Notes: a model not told the origin generated them from the letters alone. Shown: positions 1-8,706, counted from the first letter of the stretch. The stretch: DNA of 18,378 nucleotides from Beijerinckiaceae bacterium (GCA_947455285.1 CANGOK010000031.1:1-18378), one strand, 5' to 3'. Numbers and translations are program-made.

Positions 1-2010
1 CATCAGGAAGACGCGCCGGTCATATCCGACGCCGAGTATGACGCTCTGCGTCGCCGCTACGAGGCCATCGAAGCCGCTTTTCCAGAGCTTGCGGGCTCGC
101 TCTTTTCGACCCGCGTCGGCGCCGCCCCGTCCGAGAAATTCGCCAAGGTTCGTCATGCCGTTCCCATGCTCTCGCTCGGCAACGTCTTCGCCGACGAGGA
201 TGTGGAGGAATTCGTCGCGCGCGTGCGGCGTTTTCTGGGGCTGGCGGACGGCCCGCTGGCCTTCACCGCCGAACCCAAGATCGACGGCCTGTCCTGCTCG
301 ATCCGCTATGTGCGCGGCGAGCTTGTTCAGGCGGCGACGCGCGGCGATGGTTTTGAGGGCGAGGATGTGACGGCCAATGTGCGCACCATCGCCGAAATTC
401 CTCACAGGCTTCATGGCGATGCGCCCGAAATTTTCGAGGTGCGCGGCGAAATCTATATGCGCCATGCGGATTTCGCGGCGCTGAATGAGCGTCAGTTGTC
501 GGCCGGCGATAAGGTCTTCGCCAATCCGCGCAATGCTGCTGCGGGCTCCCTGCGCCAGCTTGATTCAACCATCACCGCAAAGCGCCCCCTGCATTTCTTC
601 GCCTATGCCTGGGGCGAGATGAGCCTCATGCCTTCGACGACGCAACATGGCATGGTGCGCGCGTTCAAGTCATTTGGTCTGCCGGTCAATCCGCTCATGG
701 TTTTGTGCCATAACGAGCGTGACATGATCGCGCATTTCCGCGCCATCGAAGCGCAGCGCGCAGCGCTTGGCTATGACATCGACGGCGTCGTCTACAAGGT
801 CGACGATCTCGCCCTGCAGGCGCGTCTTGATTTCGTGTCGCGGTCGCCGCGCTGGGCGGTGGCGCATAAGTTTCCTGCGCAGCAGGCGACGACTGTCCTG
901 CGCGACATTGAAATTCAGGTCGGCCGCACAGGCGCCCTGACACCGGTGGGGAAACTTGAGCCCGTTACGGTGGGCGGCGTCGTCGTTTCGAACGCGACCC
1001 TCCATAACGAAGACGAGATCGCCCGCAAGGATGTGCGCATCGGCGACACCGTGGTCGTCCAGCGCGCGGGCGACGTCATTCCGCAGATCGTGCGTGTGGT
1101 GGAGGAAAAGCGCCCCAAGGATGCGCGCGCTTATGTCTTCACCCACACCTGTCCCGCCTGCGGCTCCGCCGCTGTCCGGGAAGTGGACGAAAAGGGCGAG
1201 GTCGATGCGGTTCGCCGCTGCACGGGCGGCCTTGTTTGCCCCGCGCAGGCTGTCGAGCGCCTGAAGCATTTTTGTTCGCGCAACGCCATGGACATCGAGG
1301 GCCTCGGCGACAAGCAGATCGAGTTCTTTTTTGAAAAGGGGCTCATCAAGACGCCCGCCGATATCTTCACTCTGCAAAGACGCGATGAAGAGCCCGGCCG
1401 CATGCAGCGCATCCGCAACTACGAGGGCTTTGGCGAAACTTCAGTGCGGAACCTCTTCGCCGCCATCGAGGTGCGGCGTAAAGTTGACGTCAATCGCTTC
1501 ATCTTCGCGCTCGGCATCCGCCATGTGGGCGAAACCAATGCGCGCCGTCTCGCGCGGCATTTCGGCACGTTTGAAAACTTGCGACGCGTCTGCATGGCCG
1601 CGACGCCGGACAGCGAGGCGATGGCCGAACTAAACGCCATCAGCGGCATTGGCGACGTGGTGGCCGAAGGCGTCGCCGATTTCTTCGCCGAGCCGCATAA
1701 CGAGACTGAACTCGACCGCCTCATGCAGGAGGTGACGCCGCAGGCAATGGAGGCGGTGAAGACCGACAGTCCTGTCGCTGGCAAGACGGTGGTCTTCACC
1801 GGCGCGCTCGAAAAATTCACGCGCGAAGAAGCCAAGGCGCAGGCCGAGCGTCTTGGCGCCAAGGTGTCGGGCAGCGTGTCGAAGAAGACTGATATCGTGG
1901 TGGCGGGGCCAGGCGCGGGATCGAAACTAACGAAGGCCGCCGAACTTGGCGTCGAGGTCATCAGCGAAGATGATTGGCTCGCGCGCATCGGCGAGGGCGG
2001 CGGCGCCTAA
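1..2010 (+). CDS. ligA: NAD-dependent DNA ligase LigA (5' end outside window)
   Basis: NAD+-dependent DNA ligase, which seals nicks in replication and repair in the cytoplasm. The reading frame is open from base 1 and begins inside the N-terminal Ia/adenylation region (motif ISDAEYDAL), so the start codon lies to the left; 669 residues are visible and roughly 30-45 are probably missing compared with alphaproteobacterial LigA. The adenylation motif KIDG has its catalytic lysine at visible residue 93 (nt 277-279). An OB-fold follows, then a four-cysteine zinc finger (visible C384, C387, C407, C413), helix-hairpin-helix repeats (around 500-560, including GIGDVV) and a C-terminal BRCT domain (about 591-669, starting near GKTVVFTGAL). 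All expected domains are present in order. The gene ends in TAA and converges on the aminopeptidase gene across a palindromic repeat. Identification is secure from domain order and motifs; only the N-terminus is unknown. Confidence 0.98.
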   Translation, partial: HQEDAPVISDAEYDALRRRYEAIEAAFPELAGSLFSTRVGAAPSEKFAKVRHAVPMLSLGNVFADEDVEEFVARVRRFLGLADGPLAFTAEPKIDGLSCSIRYVRGELVQAATRGDGFEGEDVTANVRTIAEIPHRLHGDAPEIFEVRGEIYMRHADFAALNERQLSAGDKVFANPRNAAAGSLRQLDSTITAKRPLHFFAYAWGEMSLMPSTTQHGMVRAFKSFGLPVNPLMVLCHNERDMIAHFRAIEAQRAALGYDIDGVVYKVDDLALQARLDFVSRSPRWAVAHKFPAQQATTVLRDIEIQVGRTGALTPVGKLEPVTVGGVVVSNATLHNEDEIARKDVRIGDTVVVQRAGDVIPQIVRVVEEKRPKDARAYVFTHTCPACGSAAVREVDEKGEVDAVRRCTGGLVCPAQAVERLKHFCSRNAMDIEGLGDKQIEFFFEKGLIKTPADIFTLQRRDEEPGRMQRIRNYEGFGETSVRNLFAAIEVRRKVDVNRFIFALGIRHVGETNARRLARHFGTFENLRRVCMAATPDSEAMAELNAISGIGDVVAEGVADFFAEPHNETELDRLMQEVTPQAMEAVKTDSPVAGKTVVFTGALEKFTREEAKAQAERLGAKVSGSVSKKTDIVVAGPGAGSKLTKAAELGVEVISEDDWLARIGEGGGA

Positions 2011-2160
2011 TTACCCTCCCCCTTGTGGGGAGGGTCGGCCGCTTTAGCGGACGGGGTGGGGGTCTGCGCATGTCGATCGTGAGCGCGGTTGCAAAGACGC
2101 CAACCTGCAAAGGCCTCACGACCCCCACTCTCTAATCTCTCCCCTCAAGGGGGAGAGAAG
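2011..2160. repeat. Mosaic palindromic intergenic element (RIME-like)
   Basis: This 150-bp spacer between two convergent genes is built from nested inverted repeats. A perfect 9-bp stem (2013-2021 with 2027-2035, loop CTTGT) is followed by a small CCGC/GCGG hairpin (2039-2050). GTGGGGGTC (2056-2064) is exactly complementary to GACCCCCAC (2120-2128). A second 9-bp stem closes the element (2136-2144 with 2150-2158, loop TCAAG). Two GC-rich palindromes plus a long-range arm resemble the rhizobial intergenic mosaic elements (RIME family), which occur in many copies per genome; no second copy is in this window. No T-tract follows either stem, but both could act as bidirectional transcript ends for ligA and the aminopeptidase gene. 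Structure is seen directly; family membership is inferred. Confidence 0.7.
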
Positions 2161-2179
2161 CTGCAAACGTTGCGCTCTC

Positions 2180-3997
2180 TTAATTCCGAATGGGTTTCGT
2201 CGCTCCCGCCAACCATTTCGCCGTGGCGGGCGTCACGAGCGGCGTCAGCGCCTTGCGCACCCTTGCGTGATAGGCGTTCAGCCATGCGATCTCTTCGCGC
2301 GATAGAAGCTTCGGCTCGATCAGCGAAAGATCCATCGGCGCCAGGGTGAGCGTTTCAAAGCCCAGCATCTCGCGCTCCGCGCCCTTGATGGCGCGTGGCG
2401 CCACAACAATGAGATTTTCGAGGCGGATGCCATAGGCGCCGGTCTTGTAATAGCCGGGCTCGTTGGACAGGATCATGCCCGGTTCAAGCGCGACGCCGCC
2501 AAGCTTCGATATGCGCTGCGGGCCTTCATGCACCGACAGATAAGAGCCGACGCCATGGCCCACGCCATGGTCGAAATCGAGCCCGGCCTCCCAAAGCGCG
2601 CGTCTTGCGAAACCATCGATCTGCGCACCGCTGGAGCCCTTGGGAAAGATGCTCGTCGCGACGCTGACATGGCCTTTCAATACGCGCGTGTAGCGGTCGC
2701 GCATTTCGACTGTCGGCTTACCGACCGCAAGGGTGCGTGTGATGTCGGTCGTGCCGTCTTCATATTGCGCGCCTGAATCGATGAGGAACAAGCCGCGCGC
2801 GATCTTGCGATCTGTCGTTTCTGTGACGCGGTAATGGACGATGGCGCCATTCGGCCCCATGCCGGAAATGGTGGGGAAGGAAATATCCTTCAGCTTTTTC
2901 GTCGCGCGGCGGAAGGTTTCGAGGGCTTCAGCGGCCTTGATCTCGGTGAGCCTCCCTTCCGGCGCCTCCCTTGCGAACCATGCGAGAAACTCCACCATGG
3001 CCGCGCCATCGCGCAGATGCGCCGCTGCGGCGCCGCGCAGCTCCGCCTTGTTCTTGCGCGCCTTCATCAGGGCGGTCGGATCGGCGCCGACGTCTGCCGT
3101 TCCGCCCGCCTTTTCCAATGTCTGAACGAGCCGGGCGGGGACGGTCGCCGCATCAAAGCGAACGAGCTTGCGCGCGGCGCCTAACGCCCGCAGATCGCGT
3201 AGCAGCGCTTCGGGCTTCGCTATGTCGAGAAAGGAGAGCGCGGCGCGCACGGGCTCGCTGAGGCGCGCGCGGTCGACATAAAGCGTCGGCCTTCCCTTGG
3301 CGGGGAGAAGCGCGAAGCAAAGCGCGATAGGCGTATGGGCGACGTCGCAGCCGCGAATGTTGAAGGCCCATGCGACCGCATGGGGGTCGCTCAGCACCAG
3401 CGCATCGGCCTTGCCAAGCGCGGCCTGAACGTGGCTGATCTTCGAGTCCGCGCCTTCGCCGGCGTAGCGGGGTGGATGAATGGATATGGCGCCGGCGGGC
3501 GGGGCGGGACGATCGCGCCAGATGGCGTCGAGGGGATTGGTCTCGACTCGCACGAGCACTCCGCCAGCGGCCTTTATGGCGCGCTCATATCGCGCGAGTT
3601 GCGCAGGCGTATGCAGCCATGGATCGCAGCCGATGCGCCAGCCCGCGCTTATCTGTTTCTCAAGCCACCTGTCTGGCGCGCATTCGCCGCTGTTGTGCAG
3701 CTCGAAGGCCTTCACATCGACTTGCGCAGGCGCCTGCAAAGTATAGCGGCCATCGACGAAGAGGGCCGCTCGCCTTGGCAGCACGACCGCCGTGCCGGCG
3801 GAGCCCGTGAAGCCCGTCAGCCAGGCCAGCCGCTCGGCGCTGGGCGGCGTATATTCGTTTTGATGTTCGTCGGCGCGGGGAATGAGGAAGCCATCGAGCT
3901 TAAGCCGCGCAAGCTCGTCGCGCAGGCGCGACAGGCGTTCTGCGCCATGGGCGCCATTGGCTTCGTCGGTGAAGGTCTGGAAGTGGCTTTCGAACAT
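2180..3997 (-). CDS. pepP: Xaa-Pro aminopeptidase (aminopeptidase P, M24B)
   Basis: Metallo-aminopeptidase that removes an N-terminal residue preceding proline, expected in the cytoplasm. At 605 residues it is the long three-domain form (two creatinase-like N-terminal domains, then a pita-bread M24 domain), closer to eukaryotic XPNPEP1 than to the roughly 440-residue E. coli PepP. All five metal ligands of the M24 family are visible: D407 and D418 (11 apart, in LIDSG and TTDIT), H481 (GHGVG), E513 (NEPGYY) and E527 (RLEN); H490 in VHEGP is the second conserved histidine. The frame stays open to 4081, but that would run into prmA, so the ATG at 3997 (protein start MFESHFQTF) is chosen, leaving 35 nt after prmA; no strong ribosome site precedes it. 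Last gene of a likely three-gene minus-strand operon. The symbol is used loosely because the architecture differs from E. coli PepP. Confidence 0.93.
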   Translation of the reverse strand: MFESHFQTFTDEANGAHGAERLSRLRDELARLKLDGFLIPRADEHQNEYTPPSAERLAWLTGFTGSAGTAVVLPRRAALFVDGRYTLQAPAQVDVKAFELHNSGECAPDRWLEKQISAGWRIGCDPWLHTPAQLARYERAIKAAGGVLVRVETNPLDAIWRDRPAPPAGAISIHPPRYAGEGADSKISHVQAALGKADALVLSDPHAVAWAFNIRGCDVAHTPIALCFALLPAKGRPTLYVDRARLSEPVRAALSFLDIAKPEALLRDLRALGAARKLVRFDAATVPARLVQTLEKAGGTADVGADPTALMKARKNKAELRGAAAAHLRDGAAMVEFLAWFAREAPEGRLTEIKAAEALETFRRATKKLKDISFPTISGMGPNGAIVHYRVTETTDRKIARGLFLIDSGAQYEDGTTDITRTLAVGKPTVEMRDRYTRVLKGHVSVATSIFPKGSSGAQIDGFARRALWEAGLDFDHGVGHGVGSYLSVHEGPQRISKLGGVALEPGMILSNEPGYYKTGAYGIRLENLIVVAPRAIKGAEREMLGFETLTLAPMDLSLIEPKLLSREEIAWLNAYHARVRKALTPLVTPATAKWLAGATKPIRN

Positions 3998-4032
3998 GGC
4001 GCCAGAGTAACTGTCGCAGTCCTCGCCCGCAA

Positions 4033-4977
4033 TCAGATGATCGGGCGCCGCGCGCCGCCGCCACGCCGAAGGCGCAGGCACGCCCAGCCCTCGAGATTGA
4101 TGCGCCGCGTGAGCGTGAAGCCTTGCGCGGCATAGCTCGACAGCACGCCGGGAACGTCAGGCGCAAGCAGGCCGGACAGGACGACGTCCGCACCATCGGC
4201 CGCCAGCGCGCAAATGGAGGGCGCAAGGGCTCGCAGGGGACGCGCGAGGATATTCGCGAAAATGAGGTCGTAGGGACCGCCCTTTTGCAGGTCTGGATGC
4301 ATGACGCCAACCGCGGTCACAGGGCGCATCCATGGGGTCGCGCCATTCAGGCGGGCGTTGGAGGCGGCAGCCTCGACAGCGATGTAATCAATGTCGCCAG
4401 CGGCTACGGGCTGGCGCAGATAGCGCGCGGCGGCGAGCGCCAATACGCCGGTGCCAGTTCCCACATCGAGCACGCGATGGGGGCGGCGTTCCTTGAGGAT
4501 CCAATCCAGCATCAAAAGGCAGCCGCGCGTGGTGCCGTGGTGCCCCGTGCCGAAAGCGAGGGCCGCCTCGATTTCAAGCGCGATGTCGTTGGAACGAACC
4601 TTGTCGCGATCATGCGAGCCGTGCACGAGAAAGCGCCCGGCGCGGACGGGGGCGAGGCCTTCGAGCGAGGAGGCCACCCAGTCCTTCTGGCTGATCCTGT
4701 CAAATTCGATCGCGTCTGCGGCGGCCTCGCCAGCGGCCAGCGTCACGAGCGCGCGGATGCCCTCCTGGTCGGGCTTATTGGCGAAATAGACTTCGACCAG
4801 CCAGGGCAGCTGCGCCCAGGTCTTGGTGTCCCCCTGTTCTTCCTCGAAGGCCGAAGCGGCTGTCTCGGCGGGGTCGAAGGATTCGACGATGATGTCCGCG
4901 ACCGCCACGGCGGTGGCTTCATCGCAGCGAAGCCGCATGATGAAAGCGGCGTTATTGGGGGGCAGACCTTCGAGCAT
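4033..4977 (-). CDS. prmA: Ribosomal protein L11 methyltransferase
   Basis: SAM-dependent methyltransferase that modifies ribosomal protein L11 (lysine and N-terminal amino groups in E. coli). The 314-residue protein has an N-terminal substrate-recognition region and a class I Rossmann methyltransferase domain. SAM motif I reads VLDVGTGTG with D171 near its start, preceded by the family motif AFGTGHHGTT. The catalytic-loop equivalent LIFANILARPL follows, matching the (N/D)(L/I)xxANI signature of PrmA. The ATG at 4977 is preferred over the in-frame GTG at 4992 because AGGCGG lies 4-12 nt upstream of it, while no such site precedes the GTG. The gene starts 41 nt after the upstream membrane protein ends and stops 35 nt before the aminopeptidase start, so the three probably share a transcript. 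Confidence 0.95.
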   Translation of the reverse strand: MLEGLPPNNAAFIMRLRCDEATAVAVADIIVESFDPAETAASAFEEEQGDTKTWAQLPWLVEVYFANKPDQEGIRALVTLAAGEAAADAIEFDRISQKDWVASSLEGLAPVRAGRFLVHGSHDRDKVRSNDIALEIEAALAFGTGHHGTTRGCLLMLDWILKERRPHRVLDVGTGTGVLALAAARYLRQPVAAGDIDYIAVEAAASNARLNGATPWMRPVTAVGVMHPDLQKGGPYDLIFANILARPLRALAPSICALAADGADVVLSGLLAPDVPGVLSSYAAQGFTLTRRINLEGWACLRLRRGGGARRPII

Positions 4978-5018
4978 TGCGCCGCCTAGCACGGATTTGC
5001 GCGGATTGTCGATGGCCG

Positions 5019-6563
5019 TCAGCGGGAGCAGGCGGGAATCGGGGTGGGGTCAGGGTCTGGGGGCACGTCGAGGCGGTAGAGATAGCGCCATTGTTCGGCG
5101 ATGGAATCCTTGCCAATGAAGCGCAAGAAGGTCCGGGCGGGGTCATCGATCAAGGAAAGGGTCGCTCCGGCGTTGTAGCTCAGCAATAAAAGCGCGCGCC
5201 CTCCCGCACGGGCCGCCGCCTTCTTCATTTCCGCAAGGCTGGTGAGCGCTCTTTCTTCAAGGCCCTTCTCGCTGATGGAATCCCCGGACAGAGGGGTCAT
5301 GAAAGTTTGTTTGCGCCAGCGAATGAATGTCTGCATGCAGCCGCCGGCCATGTCGTAGGTCGGCAGCCGTAACATCCCGTTCACTTCGGCGCCGAGGAGG
5401 ACATAGGCGGGAATGATGAGCCTATCGGCCGCCTGCGCCTCGCGTAGCGCCTCCGCAGTCTGAAACGTTGTGTAGAAAGGCGTCACGGCTTGACGCAAGC
5501 CGACGATGGCTCCGCAAATGGCGAGATAGGCCAGCCACAGGCCCAAGGCCTTGCCGACTGGCTGGCCGTTCTTTCCGGTGGTCCAGAGCAGGGCGATCAT
5601 CAGAAGCAGCCAAAGGCTGAAATGCCGCGAGCTGATCGTGTAGACATGAATCGCCAGGAAAAAATTGGCGATGATGAAGAGGACGGTCAGCCAGGCAAGC
5701 AAGGATGATCCACGCCCGGTGAGGCCGATCAGAAGCGGTGGTCCAACGACGCCAAGCGCTGCGATCACGGGTATGGCGCGCGGGATGTCCCAGCCCGTCG
5801 GGTCTATCGCGAAAGCGATCGGCGCGATTGAGCTTCCGCTCATATAGGCGGCTCTAATCATTCGATGGAGCCATGGCGCGTTCAGGCGCAGGGTGTCGAG
5901 TGAGGCGAAATCTCCCGCTGGCCACATCCAGATCAACGCTACTGAGGCGCCGCAGCCTGCGAGCGCGACGCCCCACCATTTCCAGCCTTGCTCGCGCAGC
6001 GCGATGACCCCGCAAATCCCCGCCAGCATCACGCTTTGCAGCCCGCCTTGCGGCAGCAGCGCGATCCAGAGCCATGCGATTGGCCGACGCCGGAATGCGA
6101 TCGCCCCGAAAAAGAAAAGTACTGTCAGGGAATAATTGCGGGCGATGACGCCATATTCAAAAAACAGAACGTAGTTGAGGCTGAGCAGGAATTTCACGCC
6201 GGGCGGAAAAGGCGCGCGCAGATGCAGCAGCGAGGCGCTGCACAGGACCAAGACGCTTTGAACGATCTTCAGCGCGGTTGGGTCGTCGGTGAAGGCGAGG
6301 GGGATTTTCAGAAGAAGATGCCAGAGCGGCGCATGGCCCTCGTAGCGGAAATTCCAATACCAATCCGCCAGCGTATGGCTCTCACGAGCCAAGGCCGTCG
6401 CCTGCAACTCGTCCGCCCATGGAACATGGTTCCAGATCAAGGCCAATTGGAGGCTCAAGGCCAGAGCGATGAGCCCGGCCCATGGCCAAGGGAGACCAGC
6501 GTCGGCGAGCCATTTCGGCTGGGGCGGGAGCGAGGTTCGGGTCGGCAGGATGTTTAAGGCCAA
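5019..6563 (-). CDS. Polytopic membrane protein, GT-C glycosyltransferase-like
   Basis: A 514-residue integral membrane protein, with an N-terminal membrane segment at about 28-45 and many further hydrophobic segments up to about residue 375, followed by a roughly 130-residue soluble C-terminal part. Right after the first membrane segment is the sequence HVPWADELQ, with acidic pair D51-E52 in the first non-cytoplasmic loop. GT-C glycosyltransferases (PMT, ArnT and GT39/GT83-like) carry a catalytic acidic pair in this place and use polyprenyl-phosphate sugars. I infer a transfer of sugar to a periplasmic or surface acceptor, but no family is assigned with certainty. The start is TTG at 6561-6563 with AGGA 9 nt upstream; no in-frame ATG lies nearby. 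It is the first gene of the group leading into prmA and is divergent from GtrA across an AT-rich spacer, a context that supports a role in glycolipid metabolism. Confidence 0.75.
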   Translation of the reverse strand: MALNILPTRTSLPPQPKWLADAGLPWPWAGLIALALSLQLALIWNHVPWADELQATALARESHTLADWYWNFRYEGHAPLWHLLLKIPLAFTDDPTALKIVQSVLVLCSASLLHLRAPFPPGVKFLLSLNYVLFFEYGVIARNYSLTVLFFFGAIAFRRRPIAWLWIALLPQGGLQSVMLAGICGVIALREQGWKWWGVALAGCGASVALIWMWPAGDFASLDTLRLNAPWLHRMIRAAYMSGSSIAPIAFAIDPTGWDIPRAIPVIAALGVVGPPLLIGLTGRGSSLLAWLTVLFIIANFFLAIHVYTISSRHFSLWLLLMIALLWTTGKNGQPVGKALGLWLAYLAICGAIVGLRQAVTPFYTTFQTAEALREAQAADRLIIPAYVLLGAEVNGMLRLPTYDMAGGCMQTFIRWRKQTFMTPLSGDSISEKGLEERALTSLAEMKKAAARAGGRALLLLSYNAGATLSLIDDPARTFLRFIGKDSIAEQWRYLYRLDVPPDPDPTPIPACSR

Positions 6564-6673
6564 ACAAATGGATCCTGAACGAAATCGAAAACTTAATGAC
6601 TTAAAAATTTCAACATTTGTGAATTATGTTGCTTTTTATGGGATATTGCAATAATTTTTGAATCAATTCTCTA
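6564..6673. promoter_or_regulatory. AT-rich divergent promoter region
   Basis: This 110-bp spacer between divergent genes is strikingly AT-rich in an otherwise GC-rich window. On the + strand TTGCTT (6629-6634) and TAATTT (6652-6657) are exactly 17 bp apart, a plausible sigma-70-type promoter for GtrA with a short leader to the ATG at 6674. No equally clear pair is seen on the minus strand, although the A/T-rich sequence at 6590-6625 could hold one. The composition could also attract a nucleoid silencing protein such as MucR or Ros. The promoter assignment is by eye only. Confidence 0.45.
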
Positions 6674-7168
6674 ATGAACCAGATTTTTCCAATGCCCCAT
6701 TATGAAAGTTCATTTTCATCTGCGCCTCGGGGCCTTCTCTCCCTTTGTTACTTCGCGCAGCGGCGGCTTCTTTTCCCGCCGCTGGTCGGGCGGATCGCGC
6801 GATTCCTTTGCGTCGGTCTCATTGGGCTTTGCGTCGATAGCGGGCTGTTCTGGACGCTCTACCAAGCGAGTGTTTCCGTCGAGATCGCGCGCGCCATTTC
6901 ACTGGGAGTGGCGACGCTCGTCACCTGGGCGCTCAATCGGCTCTTCACCTTCGGCCCTAGCGGGCGCGCGCCACTGCTGGAACTAATCCGCTACATCGCG
7001 GTGGCCCTTGGGGCGCAGGGGTTCAATTACGGGATCTTTTTGGCGTTCCTGCGTTTCGACGCGGACGCGCATCCGCTTGTCTGCCTCTTCATTTCCGCCG
7101 TGGCAGCTGCCGCTCTGTCTTTCACCGGACAAAATCTCATCGCTTTTCGCCGCATCAAGGGCCGCTGA
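6674..7168 (+). CDS. GtrA family membrane protein
   Basis: A 164-residue protein with four hydrophobic segments, roughly 42-62, 68-88, 103-124 and 131-152, which is the size and topology of the GtrA family (PF04138). Family signatures include the start of the domain at RFLCVGLIGLCVDSGLFW, the NRLFTF motif after the second helix, and the C-terminal FTGQNLIAF, close to the usual KY/QN-x-FVF ending. GtrA proteins are thought to flip polyprenyl-phosphate-linked glucose or related sugars across the inner membrane. The first about 38 residues are an extra soluble leader. Start ATG at 6674 has no clear ribosome site; an alternative ATG lies at 6692. The FAD enzyme starts 35 nt downstream, so the two are probably co-transcribed. 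No GT2 polyprenyl-phosphate glycosyltransferase, the usual partner, is present in the window. Confidence 0.88.
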   Translation: MNQIFPMPHYESSFSSAPRGLLSLCYFAQRRLLFPPLVGRIARFLCVGLIGLCVDSGLFWTLYQASVSVEIARAISLGVATLVTWALNRLFTFGPSGRAPLLELIRYIAVALGAQGFNYGIFLAFLRFDADAHPLVCLFISAVAAAALSFTGQNLIAFRRIKGR

Positions 7169-7203
7169 TTTTTTTAAGGCTTGTATTTTCTGCTGAGGTT
7201 TTC

Positions 7204-8706
7204 ATGTCTGATGTTTTTGACGCCATTATTATTGGCGCAGGCCCCGCAGGCCTCACCGCGGCCTATCAACTCACCAAGGAGGGGAAGCGCGTCCTCGTCA
7301 TTGAGCAAGACGAGACTTATGTCGGCGGCATCAGCCGCACGGTCGACTACAAGAATTATCTCTTTGACATCGGCGGCCATCGCTTCTTTTCGAAGTCGAA
7401 GGAAGTGGTCGATTTGTGGAATGAGATCCTGCCTGACGATTTCATTGATCGCCCGCGCCTGTCGCGCATCTTTTACGGCGAGAAATTCTATTCCTATCCA
7501 CTGAATGGCTTCGAGGCCCTTCGCAATCTCGGGATCGTCGAAAGCGCCTTGTGCATGATCTCTTACGGCTATGCGAAACTGAAGCCGATCAGAGATCCGC
7601 GCACATTCCATGAATGGGTGCGCAACGAGTTCGGCGAGCGGCTCTTCTCGATCTTCTTTAAAACCTACACCGAAAAAGTCTGGGGCATGTCCTGCGATGA
7701 CATATCGGCTGATTGGGCCGCGCAGCGCATCAAGGGGCTTAATCTCGGCTCCGCCGTCATCAATTCTTTGATCCGTTCTTTACGTGGAAAGGGCAGGGCG
7801 CGGTCGGGCTCACCTGTGATCAAGACGTTGATCGAATCCTTCCGCTATCCCCGCAGGGGGCCGGGGATGTTGTGGGAGGCCTGTGCGGACAAGGTTGTGG
7901 AGCAAGGCGGCGAGATCCGTATGGGGCACAGGCTTGAGCATCTGTCGCGCAACAGCGTTACGGGCCAGTGGCGTCTCAATGCGAGGAAGACTTCAGGCGA
8001 ACTCGCCAGTTTCATTGCGCCCCATCTGATTTCATCGGCGCCGATCACTGAACTGATGAATGCGCTATCGCCGCGTCCCGCTAGCCTGATCCATGCTCGC
8101 GCCCTGAAGTATCGCGACTTCCTCACCGTCGCGCTGATCGCGAAAAGCTCCGCGAATTTTCCTGACAACTGGATTTACATCCATGATCCCCTAGTAAAGG
8201 TGGGGCGCGTGCAGAACTTCCGTTCGTGGTCGCCGGAGATGACACCGCATGAAGGCATGACTTGCCTCGGCCTCGAATATTTCTGTTTCGAAGGCGATGG
8301 ACTCTGGTCGGCGCCGGATGAGGAGCTTGTGGCCTTGGCGAAGCGCGAAATCGATTATGTCGGACTGATCCGCTCTCATGAGGTCGTGGACGCCTGCGTG
8401 GTGCGTCAGGCCAAGGCCTATCCCGTTTATGATGACGCTTATCGCTCACATGTGGACGCCATCCGCGCCAATCTCGCGGAGCATTATCCGGGCCTGCATC
8501 TCGTCGGCCGCAACGGGATGCACAAATATAACAATCAGGACCACGCCATGATGACGGCCATGCTCACCGTGCGCAATATTCTGGCGGGCGAGGCGCTTTA
8601 TGACATCTGGGAGGTCAACGAAGACGCCGAATATCATGAGGGCGGAACCTCGGGCGAGCAGGAGGCGCTCGGCAGTGAGCGCATGGTTCCGCGCAGGGTG
8701 GCGTGA
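7204..8706 (+). CDS. FAD-dependent oxidoreductase, UDP-galactopyranose-mutase-like
   Basis: A 500-residue flavoprotein with an N-terminal dinucleotide-binding motif GAGPAG (residues 11-16) and the GGISR and GGHRFF stretches typical of the amine-oxidase and UDP-galactopyranose-mutase superfamily. A UGM-like block, KVWG followed by SADWAAQR (about 158-175), and a C-terminal FAD-binding segment LVGRNGMHKYNNQDHAM resemble mutases that bind a nucleotide sugar. It is longer than classical Glf (about 370-390 residues), so it belongs to a related subgroup of unknown substrate; protoporphyrinogen oxidase-like annotation is the usual alternative. The start is secure: ATG at 7204 is preceded by TGAGG with 5-nt spacing. 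Its position right behind GtrA supports sugar or lipid-linked sugar chemistry rather than haem or carotenoid metabolism. The last 30 residues are hydrophilic and probably disordered. Confidence 0.83.
   Translation: MSDVFDAIIIGAGPAGLTAAYQLTKEGKRVLVIEQDETYVGGISRTVDYKNYLFDIGGHRFFSKSKEVVDLWNEILPDDFIDRPRLSRIFYGEKFYSYPLNGFEALRNLGIVESALCMISYGYAKLKPIRDPRTFHEWVRNEFGERLFSIFFKTYTEKVWGMSCDDISADWAAQRIKGLNLGSAVINSLIRSLRGKGRARSGSPVIKTLIESFRYPRRGPGMLWEACADKVVEQGGEIRMGHRLEHLSRNSVTGQWRLNARKTSGELASFIAPHLISSAPITELMNALSPRPASLIHARALKYRDFLTVALIAKSSANFPDNWIYIHDPLVKVGRVQNFRSWSPEMTPHEGMTCLGLEYFCFEGDGLWSAPDEELVALAKREIDYVGLIRSHEVVDACVVRQAKAYPVYDDAYRSHVDAIRANLAEHYPGLHLVGRNGMHKYNNQDHAMMTAMLTVRNILAGEALYDIWEVNEDAEYHEGGTSGEQEALGSERMVPRRVA

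Noticed and set aside
670..1377. 235-codon minus-strand frame inside ligA
   Set aside because: ligA has all family motifs in this region; this frame shows none.
3335..4135. 266-codon + strand frame opposite the aminopeptidase gene
   Set aside because: The opposite strand encodes a complete M24 peptidase with all metal ligands; this frame is rich in Arg and Gly without a motif.
4123..4989. 288-codon open frame on the + strand opposite prmA
   Set aside because: It mirrors prmA almost end to end, has no recognisable domain or ribosome site, and prmA has clear SAM motifs; long antisense frames are expected at this GC content.
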